Assembly (NCBI RefSeq): GCF_009727055.1
Contig: NC_052349.1
Span: 90,475,996-90,539,995 of the forward strand
Length of the DNA stretch: 64,000 bases
Origin: Benincasa hispida
Taxonomy: Eukaryota; Streptophyta; Magnoliopsida; Cucurbitales; Cucurbitaceae
Direction: 5' to 3'
Every line of letters begins with the position of its first letter. The stretch's first letter is position 1. Positions 1 through 9,280 of this stretch are shown one piece after another. A model generated the notes under the pieces. That model worked only from the letters and a program-made list of their open reading frames with translations, had not been told where the DNA came from and searched no databases. A program made the position numbers and the translations under genes.

Positions 1-1564
1 TTTATTACATGCGATGTATGTTTTTTATATGTCATATGGTATGCACATATAGTAAATCCCACCTTAGGTTATGCAATGATCATGCATCATCTCTTTATTG
101 TAATTTTTATAATTTAGAGAAGCATGATTTAATTATGTAAGAGCATGCTCATGCATCATATAATATAAGAGTTATATTTATGCATGCATAAAAAGCATTG
201 ACATGCATCATCTTTATAGTATAAGGGTGAATGATAGCATGTTTGCTTGGTTGTTACGCATTATATAAAAGTTATATATAGTAATGATCGAAAATTGCAT
301 GAAGCATGACACATAGGTTACTTTATAAATGTTATAAACACCTCGTTGTGCGCAGTGGTTTTAGTTGTTTCTTTTTAAAAGTTAAAGAGAAATTAGAACT
401 AAAAGAAATAAGAAACACATGCATGCTCACTTAGGTTTAATTCATGGTTTTAAAGTGTTTAAAACTTGGATCACATAGACCTAAGATCACGGTTCTAATA
501 CGATTAGCAATCCTAAGGCTTTAATCTTTTAATCAGTTTAATAGGATTAAATTGGCTAATAAAAGGTTAAAGTGTAGCAAATATATCTATAAGGGACCTT
601 TTGTCTAAGGCGGGTTCTGTCTAGGCTGTGGTATTTAAGTTGACGGAAACATAACACCCCTACTTGGGAACTTACCTGGAAAGGTGAATTAGATAGATTT
701 GATGCATGCATGCAGGTTAAGGACAATCCAGTAAAGTGTTTAAATGTGACTACTTAAACTTGTTCTTTTTTCATAGACAAACGTTGTTTATGAGCAGAGT
801 TTAAAAGACGACTTAGACTAAAATCAGTAGCCAGATTGTCTAGGTTTATGAACCCCTAGGTAGAACATTTAGTGGGAGGTACTTGGGGCATGAGATATTT
901 CACTTAAACCTTTCACGTTTCTCCTAAATAGTCCATACTGTGAGATCTACCCTCGGCCTCACGGCACCTTTGACGTGTCCCCCTAACGGATGATGTTTGG
1001 GTAGGTCAATATCAAGGTGGATGAAGAGAGTGTTTATAGTAAGTAGGAGCGGGAAGTGCGACAGCATATCCCTTGGTCTCCCTCGTTAGGTTGAATAAAG
1101 TTACTGCGCATCGCCTCGAGGCACCCTGGGAGTGTCCCCTAAAGTATGGCAGTTTTGCGCGTTTCTTTATTTGATCTCCTGTAAGAGGATAAGGTAACTT
1201 AGTCTCTTGTCCTAATCTGCTTCTTCCCTACAGTGGGCTCATTAGGGCGAGACTCTAGCACCAAAAGTGAGGGGTCACACTTACACGGAATTGTTAAAGG
1301 TTAACAGTTCTAGACCAAAAAAATGGTGGTTGTTGGTTCAATTCCAAGAGTTAGTTCTGCCTAATGGTTGAGAATATCTCATCTCAGCGAAGGGGCAACT
1401 GATCACCCCATCGGTGACGTTTATTCTGCCTCATTGGGGCATCATTGCAAAATAGAAGTCTATGACTTAGGGTACTTGAAACTATTTTGCAAAACTGATT
1501 GGTTTAAAAGTGGTTTAGCAAAATCTAATAAAATTTTGTTCGTATTTTCAGCAACTTTTTCAAA
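1..1564 (+). other. Untranslated leader of copia element A
   Basis: Long non-coding stretch before the gag start at 1565. Positions 1-410 are an inverted match to 8127-8540 (leader of element B). Positions about 590-1300 match the leader of element G at about 41980-42690 block by block: the 'aagggacctttt...' block, the 'acctggaaaggtgaatt' block and the 'tcaatatcaaggtgga' block. No reading frame spans it, so conservation between copies points to a structural or packaging role, or simply to recent common origin. Confidence 0.75.
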
Positions 1565-2640
1565 ATGGCAACAGCCACGTTGGCATTGTTAAGCACTGAA
1601 ATACTTACTGGCGATAATTTCACAACATGGAAACACTTCATCACGACGATCCTGATCATCAAGGATCTCATGTTCGCTCTCAAGGAGGCTTGTCCTCCTA
1701 TTCTAGCTCCTAATGTCGCTCGAAATGTTCGGGAGGCATACGAGCGATGGACAAGGGCGAATGAGAAGGCCCGAGCCTACATCTTGGCAAACCTTTCTGA
1801 AGCGTCGAAAAATTGATTGGCGACAATTTTTCAACATGGAAACACATGATCACGACGATCCTGATCATCAAGGATCTCATGTTCGCTCTCAAGGAGGCTT
1901 GTCCTCCTATTCTAGCTCCTAATGTCGCTCGAAATGTTCGAGAGGCATACGAGCGATGGACAAGAGCGAATGAGAAGGCCCGAGCCTACATTTTGGCAAG
2001 CCTTTCTGAAGTCTTGACCAAGAAACATGAGCCTATGGTCTCAACACGTGAGATCATGGAGTCCCTGCAGGAGATGTTTGGACAATCGTCTGAAAGCTTA
2101 TGCATGAGGCTCTTAAATACATATTCAACTCCAAGATGGAATAAGGAACCTCTGTTCGTGAACATGTTAACATGATGGTCCACTTTAATGTGGCGGAGTT
2201 GAATAGGTCTACCATCGATGAGAGCAGCCAGGTTAGTATAATCTTGCATTCATTGCTGGAGAGCTTCCTGCACTTTGTTAGCAATGTGATTCTTAACAAA
2301 GTGAAATATAACCTTCTAAGTCTCGTCAACGAGTTGCAAACCTATCAATCTTTACTGAAAAGTAAGGAGAGGAAGAAAGGTGAAGCAAATGTTGTTTCAT
2401 TCTCCAGGACGTTCCATAGAGGTTGAACCTCAGGAACGAAGTCTGCACCTTCTACTTATAACTCTAGAAAGGGGAAGAAGAAGAAGGGTGGTAAGGAAAA
2501 AGGGAAGGCACCTGCTAAACCACCATCTGTCGCTCAAAGGAAGCGTCCACCAGTTGCTAAGGGAAAATGTTTCCACTACAATAAAGATAGACACTAGAAG
2601 AGGAACTGTCCTCGGTATATGAAAGAGAAGAAAGCAACAA
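1565..2640 (+). pseudogene. copia gag (element A), frameshifted
   Basis: Capsid-type gag starting at ATG 1565. The N-terminal part reads through W-K-H, 'LKEACPP' and 'YERWTRANEKARAYILA', typical of plant copia gag. A 209-bp internal duplication breaks the frame near 1816. The downstream frame resumes with a 'SLQEMFG' block to 2175, and a third frame carries 'MMVHFNVAELN' from 2172. The nucleocapsid zinc knuckle at about 2566-2613 should be CX2CX4HX4C; here the second Cys is Tyr and a stop codon follows the His. It cannot make a working capsid protein. Confidence 0.85.
1608..2025 (+). repeat. 209-bp tandem duplication inside gag
   Basis: The block beginning 'ggcgataatttcacaacatgg' (about 1610) recurs at about 1819. 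The shared word CCTGATCATCAAGGATCTCA starts at 1651 and again at 1860, an offset of 209 bases. Because 209 is not a multiple of 3, the second copy lies in another frame. The copies differ at only a few positions. Confidence 0.9.
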
Positions 2641-3930
2641 AGGCCAATAAAGGTAAATATGATTTACTAGTACTTGAAACTTGTTTAGTGGAGAATGATG
2701 ATTCTGCCTGGATAATTGATTCGGGTGCCACTAACCATGTTTGTTCTTCTTTTCAAGGGATTAGATCTTGGCGATAGCTGGAGGCAAGTTAGATAACGAT
2801 GCGAGTAGGCATCGGGCACGTCGTCTCAGCTATGGCAGTGGGAGGACTCCAGTTAGCTTTACAGAATAAGTTTCTTATTTTTCATGATGTATATATTATT
2901 CCCAAACTAAAAAGGAACCTCATTTCTGTAAAATGTTTATTGTAATGTAAATATACTATCTCTTTTAATGTGGATAAAGCGTTTATTCATAAAGATAGTG
3001 ATTTTATTTGCACAACAAATTTGGAATCGAGTTTATATGTGCTAAGGTCGTTAGCCATTAATTCCCTCCAAATGCTGAATTGTTTAGAACTTCTATAACT
3101 AAATCAAAACGTCAAATAATTTCTCCAGAAGAAAATGTCCAACTTTGGCATTTTTGTTTAAGGCACATCAATCTCAATAGGATTGAGAGATTGGTGAAGA
3201 ATGGACTTCTAAGTGAGGTAGAAGAAAATTCTTTACCAGTGTGCGAGTCTTGCCTTGAGGGTAAGATGACTAAACGACCTTTTACTGGAAAAGGTTATAG
3301 AGCCAAGGAGCCTCTTGAGTTAGTATATTCTGACCTTTGTGGTCCTATGAATGTGCGAGCTCGAGGTGACAATGAGTATTTTATCAGTTTTACTAATGGT
3401 TACTTCAGGAACGGGTATGTTTATCTTATGCAACGAAAGTCTAAATCCTTTGAAAATTCAAAGAGTTCAAGGCTGAAGTTGAAAATGCATTGGATAGACG
3501 GATTAAAATACTTCGATCGGATTGAGGTGGAGAGTTTTTTGACTCGGCATTTCAGGTTGATAGAACATGGAATCGTTTTCCAACTCTCAGCGACGGGTAC
3601 ACCTCAGCAAAATTATGTAGTGGAGAGGAAAAATAGGACCTTGTTAGACTGGTTCGCTTGATGATGGGTTACGCTTCCTTCCGGACTCGTTCTAGGGTTT
3701 CGTAGTGGAGACTGTTGTATATATACTCAACTGTGTTCCCTCCAAGAGTGTTTCAAGAACACCTCTGGAGTTGTGGAATGGGCGTAAAACTAGTTTACGT
3801 CACTTCCACATTTGGGGTTGCCCTACACATGTGCTTTAGGCTAATCCTAAATAGTTGGAATCACTGTCAAGGTTATGCCTCTTTGTAGGCTATCCCAAAG
3901 GTACACGAGGGGTTTTTTTTTTATGATCCA
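2641..3930 (+). pseudogene. copia protease and integrase (element A)
   Basis: The protease active site reads W-I-I-D-S-G-A-T-N-H at about 2708-2740 and is intact locally, but the frame breaks soon after. The GAG-pre-integrase and integrase segment is open from 3080 to 3661. Its zinc-binding part has the 'HFCLRHIN' histidines and a CXXC pair (C-E-S-C). The catalytic core keeps the first Asp (Y-S-D-L-C-G-P-M), but the second acidic site reads F-T-N-G where F-I-D-D is seen in element G. The last Glu (V-V-E-R-K-N-R) is kept. The loss of the second acidic residue would inactivate the DDE site. Degraded integrase C-terminal sequence continues to about 3930. Confidence 0.85.
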
Positions 3931-3942
3931 AAGGAAAATAGG

Positions 3943-4938
3943 GTGTTTGTTTCAACAAATGCTACTTTCCTAGAGGAAGATCATATAAGGGGGCATAATC
4001 CACAAAGCAAATTCGTGTTGTGTGAGCTTTCCAATGAAACTATTGAAACTTCAACAAGAGTTGTTGAAAAGCCTGCTACATCAGCAATAGTTGTTGATGG
4101 GAGTTCACTTAGTAGGTCGTTTCCACCTCAAGAGTTGAGGGAACCTCGACGTAGTGGGAAGGTTGCGAGCCCACCCATTTGCTATCTGGGTTTCGCAAAA
4201 ATCCTTGCTATGGTAGCAGATGGTGACGTTGAGGTTCCGTTGTCTTATCGGAAGGCAATGGAGGATGTTGACCAGGATGAATAGGTCAAGGCCATGGATC
4301 TCGAGATGGAGTCAATGTACTTCAACTCAGTATGGGATCTTGTAGATCAGCTTGATGGAGTACGATCTATAGGTTGTAAATGGATTTACAAGTGCAAACG
4401 GGGTGCTGATGGGAAGGTACAGACCTTCAAGGCTCGACTTGTGGCAAAGGATTATATCCAGGTAGAGGGAGTCGACTATGAGGAGACTTTCTTGCCTGTT
4501 GCCATGTTAAAGTCGATCTGCATCCTCCTGTCCATTGTAGCTTATTATAATTATGAGATCTGAAAAATGGACGTCAAGACGGCCTTTCTGAATGGCAATC
4601 TTGAAGAGACCATTTATATGGTGCAACTCGAGGGATTCATAGCCAAAGGTCAAGAGCAAAAGGTTTGCAAAATGAATCGGTCCATTTATGGACTGAAACA
4701 GGCGTCTCGATCTTGGAACATACGATTTTATACTACGATCCAGTCGTATGGCTTTGACCAAAACGTTGATGAACCTTGTGTCTACAAGAAGATTATCAAC
4801 GCTTCAGTGGTCTTCTTAATGTTGTACGTAGACGATATCCTATACATTTGCAATGATGTAGGTCTACTGACTGCAGTTAAGAACTGGCTAGCGACCCGAT
4901 TCCAAATGAAGATTTGGGAGAGGCTCAGTATGTTCTAG
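3943..4938 (+). pseudogene. copia reverse transcriptase (element A)
   Basis: Begins with the integrase C-terminal tail (3943-4284) and then enters RT. Stops occur at 4282-4284 and 4561-4563. RT hallmarks are 'GCKWIYKCKRGADGKVQTFKAR', 'MDVKTAFLNGNLEE', 'RSIYGLKQASRSWN', and the catalytic Y-V-D-D box at about 4826-4837. The N-terminal half reads in one frame to 4563 and resumes at 4567 after a stop; a further frame break near 4930 leads into RNase H. The catalytic aspartates are present but the chain is interrupted. Confidence 0.88.
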
Positions 4939-5811
4939 GTATACAGATCTTTTGGGATCGTAAGAACAAAGTGCTAGCATTGTCTCAGGCATCGTACATT
5001 AACAAGATGTTGCTCAAGTACTCAATGCATGACTCCAAGAAAGGCCTACTACCGTTCAGGCATGGAGTCACATTGTCTAAGGACATGTGTCCTAAGATGC
5101 TTCAAGAGGTTGAAGAGATGAGACGGGTCTCATATGCATCTGCCATTGGCAGTTTGATGTATGTGATGCTCCGTACTCGTCCAGACATTTTCTACGTTGT
5201 GGGCATAGTCAGTAGGTATCAATCTAACCCAGGCCAGGGTCATTGGAACGCAGTGAAGAACATTCTCGAAGTATCTTCGAAGAACGAGGGACTACATGCT
5301 CGTGTATGGTTCTAGGGATTTGATCCTTACTAGATATGCAGATTTTGACTTTCAGACTGATAAGGACTCTCACAAATCCACATCAGGGTCAATCTTTACT
5401 CTTATCGGAGGAGCTATAGTGTGGCGAAGCACTAAGCAGGGGTGCATCACCAACTCCGCTATAGAGGCGAAGTACGTAGCGACTTGCGAAGCTACTAAGG
5501 AGGCCGTCTGGCTCAAAAAGTTCTTAAAAGAACTGGAAGTTGTTCCAAATATATCTAGGCCCATTACCCTCTATTGTGATAATAGTGGGGCAGTGGCGAA
5601 CTCCAAGGAGCCGAGGAGTNACAGGCGCGACAAAGACATAGAGCGGAAGTATCATCTGATCTGCGAGATAGTGCATCGAGGGGACATGATCGTCACCAAG
5701 ATCGCTTCAGAGCATAATGTTGTTGACCCGTTTACGAAGGCTCTCATAGCTACAGTGTTTAAGGGTCACCTACGAATCATGGATCTACAGGATTGCCCGT
5801 GGGTGGACTAG
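4914..5811 (+). pseudogene. copia RT tail and RNase H (element A)
   Basis: Two overlapping frames: 4914-5315 (connection region with 'MLLKYSMHDSKKG' and 'MYVMLRTRPDI') and 5296-5811 (RNase H). RNase H keeps 'DKDSHKSTSGSIFTLIGGA', 'SAIEAKYVA' and 'YCDNSGAV'. The 'HNVVDPFTKAL' tail typical of copia ends is also present. An ambiguous base (N) at 5620 falls in a codon that is probably His. The stop at 5809-5811 precedes the polypurine tract and 3' LTR. Confidence 0.87.
5620..5620. other. Ambiguous base (N)
   Basis: Single N inside RNase H. The surrounding reading frame is undisturbed if one base is assumed, so this looks like one uncertain base and not a gap. Confidence 0.9.
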
Positions 5812-5897
5812 GGCAAATGGGACATTTTCTTGTACTGGGCTTTTATGCCCTAGTTTATTGTTCTGTACTAGTTTATTGTATACTGCACTTCGCTTTA

Positions 5898-5912
5898 GGA
5901 AAAGTGGGAGAT
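5898..5912 (+). other. Polypurine tract of element A
   Basis: Purine run 'ggaaaagtgggag' directly before the 3' LTR start TGTTGGGG at 5913, the expected place for plus-strand priming. Confidence 0.8.
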
Positions 5913-6531
5913 TGTTGGGGTTGATGCCCTAAAGTCTCTTATCCTATAGCTTGTAAACAGTTTGTACGAACGCTTGTGTTGTATAATATATGATATTTTA
6001 CTTCACATCTTATATTTTTTTCAGATGCATGTTTTATTTACTTTACCACAAACCAATAAACTTAAAAACTCTGGTTATCTGTATGTAACTCAAGTATGTA
6101 TGTGGTGACATACAAGTGGATCATGTCTTGAGTGATAACCAAAATGGTCTGTAGTATATGAATATAGGAGGGAAACCTTATCCCGGTAACGTTACGGATG
6201 CGGCCCACTTTGTGGAATGGTCACAAGTGTTGTGACATGTTATAGATGGTCTGATACAGATCATTCATCTTAAGGACATGCTAGCATAGGTAACATGACC
6301 TCAGTCTTGAGTGAGTTAGGAACTTCTACCATTGAGAGTGGTTCTTTAATTTGTATGGGTGCGAGTGGCCACATCACCGATTCAAACCTACCATTTTGGG
6401 GATTCGTCTGATTTGGGAGCTGGGAACTCAGCTACTCAAGATGGAATTCACTCCTTCCTCGAGGTAGGGGTAAGTAGATAGATAGCTCCCTTAAGGGCTG
6501 ATTCCAGGGCTTGAACGATGTGGCGCTACAT

Positions 6532-6620
6532 ACCTTCTCTTGGCCCGAGAGGTGTTCACACATAGTTGGACTATGNACCTTCTCTTGGCCCGAGAGGTGT
6601 TCACACATAGTTGGACTATG
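6532..6620 (+). repeat. 44-bp perfect duplication flanking an N
   Basis: Positions 6532-6575 and 6577-6620 are identical, with a single N at 6576 between them. Elements B, H and I carry this block only once. The pattern is that of two contig ends that overlap but were joined with an N. Confidence 0.85.
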
Positions 6621-6985
6621 TTGTATTGTTCATTAGAGAAATCAGTGGTACTTAAGGAGTAAGATGTAACTACAGGGGCAAAACGATAATTTGGCTCAGC
6701 TGTACTTACGAGCATCTGTGAAGGATCATCATACTCATGATTGGTTATATCCGATGGACACAGAAATATATATGTGGTAAGAAGAGTTTAGCTGTTGATC
6801 TTTAGTGGAATGCCTGACAGTTAACGGATTGTGGATCTCGTGGCTAAAGAGTTTAGTCAGCTATTCACGGACCGTTGGAGCTTCGAGCCACAGGTCCATT
6901 AGGTACTATGGGTAGCTTGGATAAAGTCGAGAATCAGTATTTCGGTTAATTGAAATGTTCAAATTGACAAGAGGAAGTTCGATTG

Positions 6986-7141
6986 TATATGATATAATTG
7001 GACTAGTTAATTATATATGATATAATTGGACTAGTTGATTATATATGATATAATTGGACTAGTTAATTATATATGATATAATTGGACTAGTTAATTATAT
7101 ATGATATAATTGGACTAGTTAATTATATATGATATAATTGG
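6986..7141 (+). repeat. 28-bp minisatellite in LTR of A (5.6 copies)
   Basis: Unit 'tatatgatataattggacta' followed by 'gttaatta', starting at 6986, 7014, 7042, 7070 and 7098, with a partial sixth copy at 7126. The only clear variant is one A to G in copy two. LTR I has about 1.7 copies (63695-63735) and LTR B only one (around 10250), so the unit has expanded in A. Confidence 0.92.
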
Positions 7142-7439
7142 CTAAATGTATGAGATACATTATCTTGGAGAAAATTAGATATAAATATGATTTATATCAA
7201 GTATAGGAGAAATTACTATAGTAGATATATGATATCAAACTATAGGGTAAAAAATATAATATGATTATATTTGTTTATAACTTAATTGGTTAATACTATG
7301 ATAATTAACCCAAAATCTCGCTCGAATGTGCGTTAGTGGGAACAACGTCGCTTATTGTAATCGATGAATAAAATGAAATCTGTTTCATTTTGAATCGTTT
7401 GAAAGTTCGAAAAAAGATCGAAGGAGTGCGTTGCTGTGA

Positions 7440-7745
7440 AAACGTAATCGTTCGCTTAAAATCAAGAGCCTATACGATAGTTGCTCGGCTCCTAAACGAT
7501 CACATATCTCGCGCCTAAACGATCGCCTATCTAGCGCTTAAACTATCACACACTAAGTGCTAAATGATCGGTTAGCTTTTCTAAACGATCATATAGTGTG
7601 TCGTGTTTGCTAAACGATTGCCTAGTATTTTCTAAATGATCGTTCATTAAAATCTACACGATCATGTAGTTTCTTCTAAGCGATAAGCATTTTGCTATGC
7701 AATAGCTTCATATTCTCTCCCACTTGCTTATCGCCTACACGATCA
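7440..7745 (+). repeat. Palindromic CGATCG array in LTR of A
   Basis: About a dozen degenerate copies of a self-complementary core such as CTAAACGATCGTTTAG or CTACACGATCATGTAG. Successive ATC cores are mostly 21-23 bp apart (most often 22). It lies in the downstream third of the LTR, probably in the transcribed R/U5 part. It resembles the arrays at 8650-8965, 9700-9945, 40741-41215 and 62335-62565. Confidence 0.8.
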
Positions 7746-8126
7746 GTTCTTCTTCCTGCCTCTACCAAACTCACCAAAGACCACGCTTTGGGTTCTCACT
7801 CCGAGAATACCCAAGGCTCTTTTTTGGTGGTGTCGTCCCCACTGCGTTCGTGTGTTTGCGGTTGTTCGCACTGCTATAGTCGACGCATCTGCTGGGTGTT
7901 GGTTGTTCGAGTAGAGGTCTTCCACTGCATTGAGTTCCATAGTTAGAAGAGTGTCTTCAACTGGTATGAGAACTCTCTCCCTTGTTATTTTTGTTGTTCA
8001 AAGCATGCCATTAATGACTATTTGTTTGCATAACTATTTGTTCGAATCTATTTGGTGTATTTCGGTCACAGTGAAATTGGAGCGATCCGAACGCACTAAT
8101 GGAACTCTTCGTTAAGATATCCTTCA

Positions 8127-9264
8127 ATTAGTTCTAATTTCTTTTTAACCTTTAAAAAGAAACAACTAAAATACATCACGCACAACTAGGTGTTTATAAC
8201 ACTTATAAAGTAACCTGTGTCATGCTTCATGCAATGTCCAATCATTACTATACATAACTTTTATATACGCATAATAACCAAGCAAACATGCTTTCCATTC
8301 ACCCTTATAACGTAAAAATTATAATATAAATATGATGCACGTAAATGCTTTTTATGCATGCATAAATATAACTCTTATATTATATGATGCATAAACATGC
8401 TCTTACATAATTAAATCATGCTTCGCTAAATTATAAAATTTACAATAAAGAGATGATGCATGACTAATGTATAACCTAAAGTGGGATTTATTATATGTGC
8501 ATACCATATGACATATAAAAAACATACATATGTAAAAAACCAAGGATTAATTGACCGGGATGAACCTTTACAAAAAATACCGGAATGAAATAACTCTATC
8601 TATTACATTTTCCATCGAGCAAACCGGTTCACAGGCGAACCGGGTCTTGAACCGCCATGAGAACTCCATCGTTTAGTAAACGCCGAAGGTAAACGATCGC
8701 CCAGCGCACACTAGACGATAGGTGCAAAAGCTAAACGATCGCATAGACAACAACGAGACTGCGAAGCCTGATCGTCTAGACGATCGCTGAACCCGGCGAA
8801 AGATAAATGATTTACCGTGTGTTGCTAAGCGATCGTTTAGTCAGTTACTAAGTGATGAAGCTTGTTGAGCTAAACAATCGTCTAGTGCGCGTGCGCGTTA
8901 AACGATATACGAGCATCCGATACTCAACGATTTCTTACCCCATCGTGTACACGACCCGATCAACCCTTGATCGTCTTCTTTCTCAAAGAACAGCAGCCCT
9001 TGCTCCGATCCTCTTCACGAACAACTCAAGACTCAAATTGAATTTGAATTACAGACTCGATAATGATTAATAATGCCCAAAAATGCAGGGGCCTTTACAA
9101 TCAACCAAAAATGTAAAAGAATTAAATCAAACCGAGGCTAACATCCTAGAAAACTCCATTAATCTGCACATCCACAACAATTTAACGATTAAACAGAGCA
9201 GATATGCACCCACCAAGAATGTATATGTAATTCGTTGCAACAATGAAACTGGAACATCAGAACC
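8127..9264 (-). other. Untranslated leader of element B
   Basis: Non-coding leader with two parts. 9264 to about 8650 is the segment carrying the palindromic array; about 8640 to 8127 is AT-rich with many 'atgcatgc' words. It corresponds to the leader of element G at about 40420-41800. Short ORFs (8852-9070, 9083-9283, plus strand) are antisense to the element and show no domain. Confidence 0.7.
8650..8965 (-). repeat. Palindromic CGATCG array in leader of B
   Basis: Eight to ten copies of the degenerate palindrome, including AAACGATCGCCCAG, AAACGATCGCATAG, AAGCGATCGTTTAG and AAACAATCGTCTAG. Spacing is less regular than in the H and G leaders. It lies between the primer-binding site and the AT-rich leader half. 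Confidence 0.75.
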
Positions 9265-9280
9265 TGGCTCTGATACCAAT
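9265..9280 (-). other. Primer-binding site of element B
   Basis: On the minus strand this reads ATTGGTATCAGAGCCA. It contains TGGTATCAGAGC, the standard complement of the 3' end of plant initiator tRNA-Met, placed directly after the LTR end TTCCTTCA. Confidence 0.9.

Larger units (their letters stand above)
1..8126 (+). mobile_element. Ty1/copia element A, 5' end off-window
   Basis: Degenerate copia retrotransposon read on the plus strand. Domain order is leader, gag, protease, integrase, reverse transcriptase, RNase H, polypurine tract and 3' LTR, which is the copia order (integrase before RT). Its 5' LTR and primer-binding site lie left of the window. Many stops and frameshifts make it non-autonomous. 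The 5 bases after its 3' LTR (8127-8131, ATTAG) would be the target duplication; the left copy is outside the window. It abuts the interior of element B in opposite orientation, so A most likely inserted into B's leader. Confidence 0.88.
5913..8126 (+). repeat. 3' LTR of element A (2214 bp)
   Basis: Starts TGTTGGGGTTGATGCCCT after the polypurine tract and ends TATCCTTCA, matching the TG...CA rule and the LTR ends of B (9281-11381) and H (60091-62070). It contains a 28-bp minisatellite (6986-7141), a 22-bp-period palindromic array (about 7440-7745) and a 44-bp duplication split by an N (6532-6620). Short ORFs inside it (for example 7692-7946) have no recognisable domain. Confidence 0.88.

Noticed and set aside
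7692..7946. Plus-strand frame in LTR A (84 codons), with overlapping minus frame
   Set aside because: Within LTR sequence, with no domain, and not conserved in frame in LTR B or I.
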